Positions 10,019-19,266 are shown, counted from the stretch's first letter. The stretch: 64,000 nt of DNA from Cronobacter malonaticus LMG 23826 (GCF_001277215.2 NZ_CP013940.1:62001-126000); one strand, 5' to 3'. Made by a program: numbers and translations. Notes: generated from the sequence alone by a model not told the origin.

Positions 10019-10771
10019 GTGAATATTTGTCTTATTGATGAAACAGGCGCCGGAGACGGCGCCTTATCTGTTCTGGCGGCCCGCTGGGGGCTGACGCACG
10101 ACGCCGATAACCCGATGGCGCTGGTCATGACACCCGCGCATCTTGAACTGCGCAAGCGCGACGAGCCAAAGCTTGGCGGGATTTTTGTCGATTTCGTCGA
10201 GGGCGCGATGGCGCACCGGCGTAAATTCGGTGGCGGTCGCGGCGAGGCGGTGGCGAAAGCCGTTGGCATCAAAGGCAGTTATCTGCCGCAGGTGGTGGAC
10301 GCCACCGCGGGGCTTGGACGCGACGCGTTCGTGCTGGCGTCGGTGGGGTGTCACGTGCGGATGCTGGAGCGCAACCCGGTTGTCGCAGCGCTGCTGGACG
10401 ACGGCCTTGCGCGCGGCTATCAGGATGCGGAGATCGGGCCGTGGCTGCGTGAGCGGCTACAGCTCATTCACGCCTCCAGCCTGACGGCGCTCGACGCGAT
10501 AACCCCGCGCCCGGATGTGGTCTATCTCGATCCGATGTTTCCGCACAAGCAGAAAAGCGCGCTGGTGAAAAAGGAGATGCGGGTGTTTCAGTCGCTGGTG
10601 GGGCCGGATCTCGACGCCGACGGGCTGCTGGCGCCGGCCCGCAGGCTCGCCATCAAGCGCGTGGTCGTCAAACGCCCGGACTACGCGCCGCCGCTTGGCG
10701 ACGTCGCGACGCCAAATGCCGTGGTGACGAAAGGCCACCGGTTTGATATCTACACGGGCACGCCAGCGTAA
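10019..10771 (+). CDS. rsmJ: 16S rRNA (guanine-1516 N2)-methyltransferase RsmJ
   Basis: Methylates G1516 of 16S rRNA. The 250 residues match E. coli RsmJ (YhiQ) across the whole length. The SAM-binding segment [16 protein letters not shown] and the catalytic [13 protein letters not shown] are plain. The start is a GTG at 10019, eight bases after the prlC stop and in line with the E. coli N-terminus (xICLIDETG). It is the second gene of a prlC-rsmJ operon. A stem-loop follows at 10780. Confidence 0.95.
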   Translation: MNICLIDETGAGDGALSVLAARWGLTHDADNPMALVMTPAHLELRKRDEPKLGGIFVDFVEGAMAHRRKFGGGRGEAVAKAVGIKGSYLPQVVDATAGLGRDAFVLASVGCHVRMLERNPVVAALLDDGLARGYQDAEIGPWLRERLQLIHASSLTALDAITPRPDVVYLDPMFPHKQKSALVKKEMRVFQSLVGPDLDADGLLAPARRLAIKRVVVKRPDYAPPLGDVATPNAVVTKGHRFDIYTGTPA

Positions 10772-10779
10772 ACAGTCAG

Positions 10780-10805
10780 GCCCGGTAAGCGTGTGCGTAC
10801 CGGGC
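10780..10805 (+). terminator. Stem-loop after rsmJ, possible weak terminator
   Basis: An 8-bp perfect stem GCCCGGTA/TACCGGGC with a 10-nt loop starts 9 bp after the rsmJ stop. No clear T-run follows, so it may instead be a REP-type element. Confidence 0.5.
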
Positions 10806-10833
10806 GGTCTGTTCGCCCGTATCAAAATAATCA

Positions 10834-11109
10834 TCAGGGGTAGCGCTGACGGGCATGCAGCACGCTCAGCACCAGCAGATATTCGGAAGTCACTTTATAA
10901 ACGACGATGTAATTCGGGTGAGCAATGATTTCACGCGTATCCGGCACTCTGCCTTCGCGGAACATCTCCGGATACTACGCTGCGGGTAAAATTGATTCTT
11001 CAATACGCGTTAACAGCGCTTGCGCGGCGGAAGGATTATCACTGGCAACAAAACTAATAAGCGCAAAAAGATCCGTTTTTGCTTCTTCAGTCCATTGAAT
11101 GGGGAGCAT
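10834..11109 (-). pseudogene. RelE/ParE-family toxin with an in-frame stop
   Basis: Reading the minus strand from the ATG at 11109 gives a RelE/ParE toxin of about 91 residues: MLPIQWTEEAKTDL at the start, and REIIAHPNYIVVYKV then VLHARQRYP at the end, the family's C-terminal hallmarks. An amber codon (TAG, complement of 10975-10977) interrupts it after residue 47, where family members usually carry Glu before YPEMFR. A single base change would explain it. The rest of the frame is intact, so the lesion looks recent. The start overlaps the antitoxin stop (TAATG), the usual toxin-antitoxin arrangement. The locus lies where E. coli has dtpB. Confidence 0.8.
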
Positions 11110-11300
11110 TACGCCATTTTTCTCCTCACTTTTGCGCTCTCAATGATCTTGCGCGCGCTTGCCATCACATCTTCATGCGGCGTAATGGGTTGGCGGCTTG
11201 CCGCTGCGGCTTCCACTTTTTCACGAAACCACTGCTCGTACTGTTCCGCCTGTTTATGGGGCTTGAGACTGGAGACGCCGGACGAGTCATGTTTTGGCAT
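11109..11300 (-). CDS. Antitoxin of a type II toxin-antitoxin pair (stability-determinant type)
   Basis: A 63-residue acidic/basic helical protein with the pattern EQYEQWFREKVE...PITPHEDVM, which I recognise from small antitoxins annotated as stability determinant, partners of RelE/ParE toxins. It would bind and neutralise the toxin and repress its own promoter (family knowledge). The stop codon overlaps the toxin ATG (TAATG), so they form one transcript. The reading frame is complete while the toxin downstream has a nonsense codon. A GAGAAAA stretch precedes the ATG. The ATG at 11300 is the first in frame that gives the family N-terminus. Confidence 0.7.
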   Translation of the reverse strand: MPKHDSSGVSSLKPHKQAEQYEQWFREKVEAAAASRQPITPHEDVMASARKIIESAKVRRKMA

Positions 11301-11436
11301 ACGCGTTTTCTCTGCGATTCATTTTTAAGCAGTATAACGTCCGGGTGGGAGTAAACCAATTAAAGCGGAAATGAAAACCGCGGCCTGTGCCGCGGTTTGA
11401 GGACAATGAAATCCGAAATGACTGCCAACGAGATTC

Positions 11437-11465
11437 TGTAGGGCGAGTAAGCGTCGCGCACCCGC
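11437..11465. repeat. Single palindromic repeat downstream of uspA
   Basis: One copy of the window-wide palindrome, in the GTAGGG...CACCCGCC orientation, with changes in the core (CGAGTAAGCGTCGCGC). It ends 6 bp before the uspA stop codon. Confidence 0.75.
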
Positions 11466-11471
11466 CGCGAC

Positions 11472-11909
11472 TTACGCCTCTTCGTCGTCGCGCAGCGGGA
11501 CGATCAGCATATCGATGTGAACGGTGTTAATGAGCTGGCGGGCGGAAGACATCAGCTTGCTCCAGAAATCCTGATGATGACCGCACACGACCAGATCCAC
11601 ATCGTATTTCTTGATGGCGTCAACCAGCACCTGGCCCAGATCGCCGCTGCCGCTCAGGGTTTCGGTAATCGGATAGCCCGCGTTGGTGGAAAGCTCGGTC
11701 AGCGCGTGGTGCGTCTCTTCCGAGATACGTTTCTGCACGTCGCCCAGGTTTACGTCGATCAACCCGGTGTAAAGATCGGAATAATTCACATCGACATGAA
11801 TCAGAGAAATTTTCGCGTTGTAGGGACGCGCCATGGATACCGCTTTATCTACCAGTACCTTGCTTTCAGGGGACAGATCGACCGCGATAAGAATATGTTT
11901 ATAAGCCAT
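11472..11909 (-). CDS. uspA: Universal stress protein A
   Basis: A 145-residue cytosolic stress protein, near-identical to E. coli UspA from [17 protein letters not shown] to [11 protein letters not shown]. UspA accumulates on growth arrest and nutrient or oxidative stress and is a dimer with a Rossmann-like fold; enterobacterial UspA lacks the ATP-binding loop of other Usps. The frame is open 58 codons upstream, but the ATG at 11909 has GGAG nine bases before it and gives the family N-terminus. It is divergent from uspB, as in E. coli, across a 394-bp control region. Confidence 0.97.
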   Translation of the reverse strand: MAYKHILIAVDLSPESKVLVDKAVSMARPYNAKISLIHVDVNYSDLYTGLIDVNLGDVQKRISEETHHALTELSTNAGYPITETLSGSGDLGQVLVDAIKKYDVDLVVCGHHQDFWSKLMSSARQLINTVHIDMLIVPLRDDEEA

Positions 11910-12303
11910 AGTGTTACTCCTTCCATAAGATGTCGATGACCAGTGGACTGGATGGCGCGTGGCTACCTGCGGCGTCATCCCCGTGCCCGCGTCCTGCGTA
12001 CCACAATCGCGGGAACTCATTCCGGCGTAAAGACTTAGTGCTAAAGCTAATTTTACCTTATAGCGCCCTGGTACATCCGTCAATCCGCCGGGGTCGCATA
12101 CATTGAAGCGGAAAATGGGTCAGCAAGCGTTGATAAGGATTAACGATGTGGTAAAAAAATTACCGGATCTCCTACACTATTAAAAAAGCCGTTCGGGTGA
12201 ATAAATGTGAACCCGATCGATTTTCACGCATGCACGCTTCACAGAACAGTCTTTCAGGTATTGGAGAGCCATTGCTTTCCAGGCGAGTCGTCGGGGGGAA
12301 GGT
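11910..12303. promoter_or_regulatory. uspA-uspB divergent control region
   Basis: 394 bp without a gene. A CTACACT at 12172-12178 lies on the plus strand upstream of uspB. It resembles the extended -10 (CTATACT) favoured by sigma-S, which is known to drive uspB in E. coli. A short CGGGT/ACCCG inverted repeat follows at about 12195-12216. I see no coding sequence here. Confidence 0.5.
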
Positions 12304-12639
12304 ATGATCAGCACCGTCGCGCTGTTTTGGGCCTTATTCTTGGTTTGCGTTATTAACATGGCGCGTTATTTCTCATCCTTACGCGCGCTGCTGGTGGTGC
12401 TCAGAGGATGCGATCCGCTGCTTTATCAGTATGTGGATGGCGGCGGCTTTTTTACCGCGCATGGCCAGCCCAGCAAGCAGATTCGCCTTGTGTGGTATAT
12501 CTACTGGCAACGTTATCTCGATCATCATGACGACGAATTTATTCGCCGCTGCGAACGCGTACGCCGCCAGTTTATTCTGACCAGCGCTTTATGCGGCCTG
12601 GTGATTATCAGTCTTATCGGCCTGATGATTTGGCATTAA
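12304..12639 (+). CDS. uspB: Universal stress protein B
   Basis: A 111-residue inner membrane protein with two predicted helices (about residues 3-20 and 90-109) and a basic cytoplasmic middle ([19 protein letters not shown]). Sequence and length match E. coli UspB, a sigma-S-dependent protein needed for ethanol resistance in stationary phase. A sigma-S-like -10 lies about 130 bp upstream. It ends one base before a bidirectional terminator shared with pitA. Confidence 0.93.
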   Translation: MISTVALFWALFLVCVINMARYFSSLRALLVVLRGCDPLLYQYVDGGGFFTAHGQPSKQIRLVWYIYWQRYLDHHDDEFIRRCERVRRQFILTSALCGLVIISLIGLMIWH

Positions 12640-12671
12640 AAAAGCGGGTCAGTTTCCTGACCCGCTTCTTA
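12638..12671. terminator. Bidirectional terminator between uspB and pitA
   Basis: An AAGCGGGTCAG/CTGACCCGCTT stem with a 4-nt loop. A-tract on the left (AAAAAA) and TTCTT on the right serve both convergent genes. Confidence 0.88.
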
Positions 12672-12689
12672 ACGTTCACGCAAATTCGC

Positions 12690-14192
12690 TTACACGAAAC
12701 GCAACGCTATCCAGTACAGCACGCCTGAGAGCATGATGGAGGCCGGGAGGGTGAAGACCCAGGCCATCAGAATGCTGGTGACGGTTTTGCGCTGCAAACC
12801 GCCGCCGTCGACGATCATGGTGCCCGCGACCGACGATGACAGCACGTGCGTCGTGGAAACCGGCATACCGGTGTAGCTCGCGATACCTATGGACACGGCC
12901 GCCGTCATCTGCGCCGACATGCCCTGCGCGTAGGTCATGCCTTTCTTACCGATTTTCTCGCCGATGGTGGTCGCCACACGGCGCCAGCCAATCATCGTAC
13001 CGACGCCAAGCGCCAGCGCGACCGCCATGATTATCCATACCGGCGCGTACTCGATAGTGCTGAGCATATCGGCTTTCAGGTTTTTCAGCAGGCGCTGGTC
13101 ATCCGCGCTGGTCTCTTTGAGCTTCGCCACTTTATCGGTGGTGTCAGAGATACACAGCATGATACGGCGCAGGTGGCTGCGCTGTTCAACGCTCAGCTTG
13201 TCATAGCTGTCGATGTTGTTAAGCATGCCTTTGGCGCGGTCCAGCGCCACGATGGCGCGGCTGGCGTCGCAGTGGAACTCTTTCGGGTTATCCGTCGGGT
13301 TCACCTGCTCCGGCGTCGGGATCACCGGGTCCATGCCCGCGACCTGACGCAGCGCCGCCGGGTGCTGCTGGAAGTACGTTTCAACATTGCTGATAGCATC
13401 GCGGGTGCGGGTGATGTCATAGCCGGAGGCGTTCATATTCACCACAAAACCCGCCGGCGCCACGCCAATCAGCACCAGCATAATCAGGCCAATGCCTTTC
13501 TGACCGTCGTTCGCGCCGTGTGAGAAACTCACGCCGATAGCGGAGAGGATCAGCGCGATGCGCGTCCAGAACGGCGGCTTTTTCTTGCCGTCTTTCTTTT
13601 CACGCTCGGCTGGCGTCAGGTGGATACGGGCGCGTTTTTTGGTGCCGCTCCAGTAGCGACGCAGTAAAAACACCAGCCCGCCCGCGAACACCAGGCCGAC
13701 AATCGGCGAAACAATCAGCGAGCCGAAAATGTTCAGCACTTTCGGGATATTCAGCGCATCCACAACGGATGTGCCGGTCATCAGGGCGTTGGTAAGACCA
13801 ATCCCGATAATTGAGCCGATAAGCGTATGGGAGCTGGACGCCGGCAAACCGAGATACCAGGTGCCGAGGTTCCAGACAATCGCGGCCAGCAGCATGGAGA
13901 AAACCATCGCCAGACCATGCGCGGAGCCTACATTCAGCAGCAGATCGGTCGGCAGCATATGCACAATCGCATAGGCTACGCTTAAGCCGCCAAGCAGAAC
14001 ACCGAGGAAGTTAAAGAGAGCCGCCATAGCCACCGCAAGCTGCGATCGCATAGCGCGTGTGTAGATAACCGTTGCGACTGCGTTTGCCGTATCATGGAAG
14101 CCGTTAATAGCTTCATAAAACAGTACAAATCCCAGAGCAAGCAATAGTAACAGGCCAGTGTGTAAATCCAGCCCGGCAAACAAATGTAGCAT
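12690..14192 (-). CDS. pitA: Low-affinity inorganic phosphate transporter PitA
   Basis: A 500-residue proton-coupled metal-phosphate symporter of the inner membrane. The two PiT signature repeats are visible near the ends: [11 protein letters not shown] with [12 protein letters not shown] in the N-terminal half, and [13 protein letters not shown] with [12 protein letters not shown] in the C-terminal half. About ten membrane helices flank a large cytoplasmic loop (residues about 185-215 basic, 255-370 charged). Length and sequence match E. coli PitA; the loop around residue 290-310 is the least conserved part. It is divergent from yhiN and convergent with uspB. Confidence 0.96.
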   Translation of the reverse strand: MLHLFAGLDLHTGLLLLLALGFVLFYEAINGFHDTANAVATVIYTRAMRSQLAVAMAALFNFLGVLLGGLSVAYAIVHMLPTDLLLNVGSAHGLAMVFSMLLAAIVWNLGTWYLGLPASSSHTLIGSIIGIGLTNALMTGTSVVDALNIPKVLNIFGSLIVSPIVGLVFAGGLVFLLRRYWSGTKKRARIHLTPAEREKKDGKKKPPFWTRIALILSAIGVSFSHGANDGQKGIGLIMLVLIGVAPAGFVVNMNASGYDITRTRDAISNVETYFQQHPAALRQVAGMDPVIPTPEQVNPTDNPKEFHCDASRAIVALDRAKGMLNNIDSYDKLSVEQRSHLRRIMLCISDTTDKVAKLKETSADDQRLLKNLKADMLSTIEYAPVWIIMAVALALGVGTMIGWRRVATTIGEKIGKKGMTYAQGMSAQMTAAVSIGIASYTGMPVSTTHVLSSSVAGTMIVDGGGLQRKTVTSILMAWVFTLPASIMLSGVLYWIALRFV

Positions 14193-14421
14193 AGGACGTT
14201 ACGCCATTTTGAGGACATGAACGCGGCGCATTATCTAAGACAACGGCGGCGTGGGCAAAGTGAAATATAGACTTTTTTTAATCGGTATCATCGAAGTGTC
14301 AATTTCACTAAAGAGATTACCTTTTAAATTCAATTTATTAGAATTTGTAACAGGGTTTTGTCTGGTGCGACCAGAGAGGAAACTTTACAATTCGCGGCCT
14401 TAACGGCAATGAGGAAGGGTT

Positions 14422-15612
14422 GTGGAACAGTTTGATGCCATCATCGTAGGGGCAGGCGCGGCAGGGTTATTCTGCGCGGCGCTGGCAGGGCAGGCGGGGC
14501 GCCGGGTGTTAGTGCTGGATAACGGCAAAAAACCGGGGCGCAAAATCCTGATGTCCGGCGGCGGGCGCTGCAATTTTACCAACCTCTACGTTGAGCCAGC
14601 CGCTTACCTCAGCGCCAATCCGCACTTCTGCAAATCGGCGCTGGCGCGCTACACCCAGTGGGATTTTATCGATCTGGTGGGCAAGCACGGCATCGCCTGG
14701 CATGAGAAAACCCTGGGCCAGCTCTTCTGCGATGACTCGGCGGAGCAGATTGTCACGATGCTAATGGCGGAGTGCGAGAAGGGCGGCGTCACCGTGCGGC
14801 TGCGCAGCGAAGTGCTGGCGATCGCGCGCGACGACAGCGGCTATACCCTGACGCTCAATGGCGGCGCGGTGCAGACGCCGAAGCTGGTCATCGCCAGCGG
14901 CGGCCTGTCGATGCCGGGCCTCGGCGCCACGCCGTTTGGCTATAAAGTAGCGGAGCAGTTCGGCCTGAAAGTGCTGCCAACCCGCGCGGGTCTGGTGCCG
15001 TTCACGCTGCATAAGCCGCTGCTTGAGCAGATCCAGACGCTTTCCGGCGTCTCGGTGCCTGCTGTGGTCACCGCCGATAACGGCACCGTCTTTCGCGAAA
15101 GCATTCTCTTTACCCATCGTGGGCTCTCCGGCCCGGCGATTTTGCAGATCTCCAGCTACTGGCAGCCGGGTGAGTGGGTTACCGTTAACCTGCTGCCGGA
15201 CACAGACGCCGCGGCGTTTATCGACGAACAGCGCGCCGCGCACCCGAATCAGAGTCTGAAAAACACGCTCGCCATGCTGCTGCCGAAGCGGCTGGTGGAG
15301 TGCCTGCAAAGCCTCGGGCAAATCCCGGACGTCACGCTGAAACAGCTCAACAGCCGCCAGCAGCAGGAATTACTGGAGACGCTGCACGGCTGGCGCGTAC
15401 AGCCCAACGGCACCGAAGGCTACCGCACCGCGGAGGTGACGCTCGGCGGCGTCGACACCCACGAGCTTTCGTCGCGCACTATGGAGGCGCGCAACGTGCC
15501 GGGCCTCTATTTTATCGGCGAAGTGGTGGATGTGACCGGCTGGCTTGGCGGTTATAACTTCCAGTGGGCATGGAGCTCCGCCTGGGCGTGCGCCCAGGCG
15601 CTCGCTGAATAA
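14422..15612 (+). CDS. yhiN: FAD-dependent oxidoreductase YhiN (HI0933 family)
   Basis: A 396-residue flavoprotein with an N-terminal Rossmann motif (IIVGAGAAGLFCAALAG), the family block GRKILMSGGGRCNFTN, and a C-terminal block ending GLYFIGEVVDVTGWLGGYNF. It matches E. coli YhiN (about 400 residues) throughout. The start is a GTG at 14422 behind GAGGAAGG; the second residue onward (EQFDAIIVGAG) aligns with the family. The substrate is unknown for the whole family. It follows the pitA promoter side and converges with the GT20-like gene, 4 bp between stops. Confidence 0.92.
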   Translation: MEQFDAIIVGAGAAGLFCAALAGQAGRRVLVLDNGKKPGRKILMSGGGRCNFTNLYVEPAAYLSANPHFCKSALARYTQWDFIDLVGKHGIAWHEKTLGQLFCDDSAEQIVTMLMAECEKGGVTVRLRSEVLAIARDDSGYTLTLNGGAVQTPKLVIASGGLSMPGLGATPFGYKVAEQFGLKVLPTRAGLVPFTLHKPLLEQIQTLSGVSVPAVVTADNGTVFRESILFTHRGLSGPAILQISSYWQPGEWVTVNLLPDTDAAAFIDEQRAAHPNQSLKNTLAMLLPKRLVECLQSLGQIPDVTLKQLNSRQQQELLETLHGWRVQPNGTEGYRTAEVTLGGVDTHELSSRTMEARNVPGLYFIGEVVDVTGWLGGYNFQWAWSSAWACAQALAE

Positions 15613-15616
15613 CCTC

Positions 15617-17017
15617 TCAATAGAGATTCTGCGGCGTGAAAATACCGCGCTGGCGCGGAAAGCGCGGCGGCGCGGGCATGCCATCCAGCGCGTCGAGAAA
15701 CGCGCCCGCCCACCACTGATTATCATACTGACGCACCTGCGTAAGCAGCGCCGCATGGCGCTGTTTTCGTTCCGCCAGCGGCATGGCGAGCGCCGAATGC
15801 AGCGCTTCGCTGAGTTCATTCGCGTCGTACGGGTTAACCACAATCGCGCCTTTAAGCTGCTCCGCCGTGCCGCTGCATTGCGAGAGGATCAGTACACCGG
15901 GATCGGCGGTGTTCTGCGCCAGCACATAGGCTTTCGCGCTCAGGCTCACGCCTTCTGACAGCGGCGTGAACAGCGCGGCGCGGGCGCTTGCGTAAATCTC
16001 AGTGACAGCGCGCCGGTTCAGCGCGTCGTTATGCAGATAATTCACCGGAAACCAGTTCAGATCGCCAAACGCGCCGTTCACCTCGCTGCAAAAGCGCGCC
16101 AGCTGCCGCTCAAGCTGCGGTGAGAAGTGCGGGTACTCTTTCGCCGGGTCGCTCATCTGAAGCAGCGTCACGTCGCGCAGGTATTGCGGATGATTGTTCA
16201 GCAGGGTACGCATGGCGTCGATGCGGTAGTGAATGCCGCTGATATCGTTGATCACATCGTCGCTGACGATAAGCTTGCGCGAATATAACGCGCCGTTTTT
16301 CCCGGCGAGCGGCGCGTGACGCGCCGGGCGCTGCGTCGCCACGCCGCAGGGAAACACGCCGACGTTAATAATATGGCCGTTAACCCGAAGCGTGGTGGCG
16401 GAAAGCCGCTCCGTGCGGTAGTGGCGCATCACGCACAGCAGGAAATTATTCACATCGCTGCCCGACTGAAAGCCAATCAGATCGTAGTAAAAGAGCGAAC
16501 GCATCAGCCAGTCGTGCTCCGGCAGCGTTCTGAACACGTCGCCTGGCGGGAACGGCTGATGCAAAAAGAAGCCGCACGGGTTCAGCAGGCCCGCCTCTTT
16601 CAGGCAGCGGGCGACAGGGATCAGGTGATAGTCCTGCACCCAGACGACGTCATCCGGACAGATCTCCTCTGACGCCATCTCCGCGACCGCTTCACTCCAG
16701 GCTTTATAGGCGCAAAACGCGCTTTTCTGGTGCGTGGCGAGATCGGGCCGGTTATGAAATACCGGCCACAGCGCCTGATGCACATAGCCGTGGTAGTAAC
16801 CGGCGTATTCCGCAGGCGACATATCCCAGCGCTGGCGCGTGTAGCCCGCCGTTTCCCGCACCGCGATGCGGCGCGGCGCGCCCGCAAGACCGACAGCGCC
16901 GCTCCAGCCCATCCACAGGCCGCCGCGCTGGCGCATGATGTCGTGCAGGGCTTCCGCCTGCGCATCGGCACCGTGCGGCACGCCGCAGCGGCTGGATATC
17001 ATGACTAAGCGAGACAT
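15617..17017 (-). CDS. Trehalose-6-phosphate synthase-like GT20 protein with degenerate donor site
   Basis: 466 residues of the OtsA (GT20) fold: GGLWMGWSG, LWPVFHNR, QDYHL (129-132), GFFLHQPFP, then AALFTPLSEGVSLSAKAYVLAQ and IVVNPYDANELSEAL. OtsA joins UDP-glucose and glucose-6-phosphate. By hand alignment several OtsA residues that hold the nucleotide sugar are changed: the R262/K267 motif (VERLDYSKG) reads SDDVINDISG, and the DGMNLVAKE motif reads EGVSLSAKA (D361 to E, N364 to S, E369 to A). The N-terminal GGL loop is also lost. Acceptor-side residues (Arg10, Asp129, His153) remain. It may therefore be inactive, or use another donor. A good ribosome site (AGAGGTG) precedes it, and it follows the glutamine-synthetase-like gene by 25 bp in one operon. 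Confidence 0.75.
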   Translation of the reverse strand: MSRLVMISSRCGVPHGADAQAEALHDIMRQRGGLWMGWSGAVGLAGAPRRIAVRETAGYTRQRWDMSPAEYAGYYHGYVHQALWPVFHNRPDLATHQKSAFCAYKAWSEAVAEMASEEICPDDVVWVQDYHLIPVARCLKEAGLLNPCGFFLHQPFPPGDVFRTLPEHDWLMRSLFYYDLIGFQSGSDVNNFLLCVMRHYRTERLSATTLRVNGHIINVGVFPCGVATQRPARHAPLAGKNGALYSRKLIVSDDVINDISGIHYRIDAMRTLLNNHPQYLRDVTLLQMSDPAKEYPHFSPQLERQLARFCSEVNGAFGDLNWFPVNYLHNDALNRRAVTEIYASARAALFTPLSEGVSLSAKAYVLAQNTADPGVLILSQCSGTAEQLKGAIVVNPYDANELSEALHSALAMPLAERKQRHAALLTQVRQYDNQWWAGAFLDALDGMPAPPRFPRQRGIFTPQNLY

Positions 17018-17042
17018 GATTCACCTCTTCTTTTTCGCGTGA

Positions 17043-18383
17043 TTAATGGTGATGGGCGCGTTTTTCCGCGTCGGTAACTTCGCTTTCGAACCGGGCCAGC
17101 TCCTGGCATTTGCAGGCAAGCCAGGCGTCGCTGAACGGCGCGCCGAGTTGCTGCCGGAGCCACTCCGCCTCCTGAAAGCGCGCCAGCGCGTCTGGCCAGA
17201 AAAGCGGCAGAGCGGGGAGATCCGCGCTCGCGCCCGCCTCCGGCAGCGTTAACGGATGATCAAGGCCATAAAGAATGCCTGCGAGCGCCGCCGCCGCCAC
17301 GAGATACGGGTTGGCGTCGGCGCTCGCGAGCCGGTATTCGATGCGCTGACGCGCGGGATCCGCGCAGGGCAGACGCAGCGCCGCCGAGCGATCGTTATAG
17401 CCCCACGACGAAAACAGCGGTTCGTTCAGGCTTTTACGCAGCCGCCGGAAGGCGTTGGCACCCGGCGTGACCAGCGCGACGCTTGCGGGCATCAGCGCCA
17501 GCAGGCCGCTCAGGCTGCGGCGCATCATCACGTTCGGAGTGTCGGTATCTCCGGCGAAAAGGTTATTACCCTGCGCGTCGTTCAGGCTGATGTGCACATG
17601 CAGGCCGCTGCCAGCAAGCTCAGCGCGCGGTTTCGCCATAAAGCTTGCCAGATAGCCCTTTTTTTCCGCGACCTGATGCACCAGTCGCCGCGCCGCCAGC
17701 ACCCGGTCGCACATCTCCACCACGCGCGGGGTGTGGTTAAAATTGAGCTCGAACTGGCCCGCTTCCGCTTCCGCCACAATGCCGCAGAGCGGCAAACCCT
17801 GTCGCCGCGCCTCGGTTTCCATCGCCTCCAGCAGCGCACTGTCGCGGCCCGGCATATCGATATCAAAGCAGCGCGATGTCGGCGGCGCGCCGTCCACGGC
17901 CTGCAAATAAAACTCCACTTCCGGGGCTATCACCGGATAAATGCCGCGCGCGTGAAACTGCGCCAGAAGGCGCTCCAGCACAACGCGCGGCTCCAGCGCG
18001 CAGCCTGCGCCGTCGGGCTCCTGCATCGCGAGCAGCAACTGGGCGTGATGCGCTGGATCGCTTGCGCAGGGGCGCAGCGTGCCGCTGACCGGCAGACAGA
18101 GCCTGTCCGGCTCGCGCTGCGCGAGGGCGCTTTCAACAACGTGCCCTTCCATATCCATCGCGTAGACCGACAGCGGAAAATAGCAGCCCTGGGCGAGCGA
18201 GCGCAGGCTGTCGGCGCTGATGCGCTTGCCGCGCCGACAGCCGTTCAGGTCATGCAGATAAATATCGACATGACGGGTGTGCGGATATTCCCGCAGGTAA
18301 GCGTCGGCTTCCTGGCGAAAAGAGACCGGCGTGCCGTGCGCCGTGCCCGCCAGCATCCAGGTATTCAGCAATGTAGAGAACAT
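17043..18383 (-). CDS. Glutamine synthetase family protein, PuuA-like (gamma-glutamyl-amine ligase)
   Basis: A 446-residue member of the GS superfamily closest to PuuA (gamma-glutamylputrescine synthetase) by eye: VDIYLHDLNGCRRGKRI, EVEFYL, EAEAGQFELNF, GSGLHVHISL and RIEYRLASADANPYL are all present, so the ATP and glutamate sites appear intact. Such enzymes join glutamate to an amine with ATP. The ATG at 18383 is preferred (AGGAA six bases upstream; aligns with the PuuA start); an ATG at 18458 would add 25 residues. No other puu genes adjoin it. It heads an operon with the GT20-like gene. The amine substrate is unknown. Confidence 0.8.
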   Translation of the reverse strand: MFSTLLNTWMLAGTAHGTPVSFRQEADAYLREYPHTRHVDIYLHDLNGCRRGKRISADSLRSLAQGCYFPLSVYAMDMEGHVVESALAQREPDRLCLPVSGTLRPCASDPAHHAQLLLAMQEPDGAGCALEPRVVLERLLAQFHARGIYPVIAPEVEFYLQAVDGAPPTSRCFDIDMPGRDSALLEAMETEARRQGLPLCGIVAEAEAGQFELNFNHTPRVVEMCDRVLAARRLVHQVAEKKGYLASFMAKPRAELAGSGLHVHISLNDAQGNNLFAGDTDTPNVMMRRSLSGLLALMPASVALVTPGANAFRRLRKSLNEPLFSSWGYNDRSAALRLPCADPARQRIEYRLASADANPYLVAAAALAGILYGLDHPLTLPEAGASADLPALPLFWPDALARFQEAEWLRQQLGAPFSDAWLACKCQELARFESEVTDAEKRAHHH

Positions 18384-18752
18384 AATCGGTTCCTGGCCGG
18401 AAGGTGCCGCTGTCGGGCTAAGGGGTTTAAACCAGGGAGTAAGGGCAAAGGAAAACATAAGTCACGCTTCTTGTAGGCCACTCGGGCGATGGTCAAAGGC
18501 TAGCGTTTTCCGGCCGTCGCCGGTGTAAAAATCCCGTAAAAAGAAGGGCATGGCGTATAAAAATGGCGTTTATTCTTCGCCAGATGAAGGGGTTACAGAG
18601 GTCGATGAAAGAGGAGTAACAAACGAATGTAGTGAGAGTCGATAGTCTGTTTTATCGCCAGTCGTTAACGTTGCGGCCTGTCAGAGGAAGCACATACGGA
18701 GCGCACTTCCTGACCGGGTAAGGAGCAACAATACGAGACGGTAACGATCGCG
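18384..18752. other. Gene-free divergent region, 369 bp
   Basis: It separates the PuuA-like operon (minus) from the NlpC/P60 gene (plus). An alternative longer start for the PuuA-like gene would use the first 75 bp. AGGAAG...CTTCCT arms occur at about 18683-18711. I see no ORF with coding character and no recognisable operator. Confidence 0.5.
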
Positions 18753-19262
18753 ATGCGTTTATTAATGATGTTTTTTTATTTTACCTCACTGCTTGCGGCT
18801 CCGGCGTTCAGCGCCGCGCTGCCTGCTTCCTGGCATTATTATGATTCTTCTCAGGATATCTCTTATCGTTTTAAACACGATGCGCCGCCAGAGACGCTGT
18901 TAAAAAGTGCGCTATTAAACCGCTATATCAGCTGGAAAGGCACCCGCTATCACTTTGGCGGCACGACGCATCGAGGCGTCGATTGCTCAGCGCTAATGCA
19001 GCATCTGTTTGCCGAATCGGCGAGCGTATCGCTGCCGCGCACGACTTCGCAGCAGCTTAAAAAGGGCAAAGCGGTAAGAAAAACGGCGCTGCAACCGGGC
19101 GATCTGGTGTTTTTCAGCACCGGCCCGCGACAGCGCCATGTGGGGGTGTATATCGGCGATAATCAGTTCATCCACGCCTCGAAAGAGAAAGGCGTAACCA
19201 TCTCCAGCCTCACTAACGACTACTGGCGCGCGCGTTATCTCGCCGCGCGCCGCGTGGTGTAA
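18753..19262 (+). CDS. NlpC/P60 family peptidoglycan endopeptidase (MepS-like)
   Basis: A 169-residue exported cysteine peptidase. A signal peptide of about 20 residues (MRLLMMFFYFTSLLAAPAFS) is followed by an NlpC/P60 domain from about residue 50. The catalytic Cys78 lies in GVDCSALMQ, His129 in RHVGVYIG and the third polar residue His141 in FIHAS. This is the same triad as MepS (Spr), which cuts D-Ala-meso-DAP cross-links. There is no lipobox Cys, so it would be a free periplasmic enzyme. It sits where E. coli carries acpT/nik genes. The substrate bond is family inference. Confidence 0.85.
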   Translation: MRLLMMFFYFTSLLAAPAFSAALPASWHYYDSSQDISYRFKHDAPPETLLKSALLNRYISWKGTRYHFGGTTHRGVDCSALMQHLFAESASVSLPRTTSQQLKKGKAVRKTALQPGDLVFFSTGPRQRHVGVYIGDNQFIHASKEKGVTISSLTNDYWRARYLAARRVV

Positions 19263-19266
19263 TGGC

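Noticed and set aside
17256..18476. 406-codon open frame antisense to the PuuA-like gene
   Set aside because: GC-rich codon bias leaves the opposite strand open; product is Arg/His/Gln-rich with no recognisable domain, while the minus-strand gene has all GS motifs.
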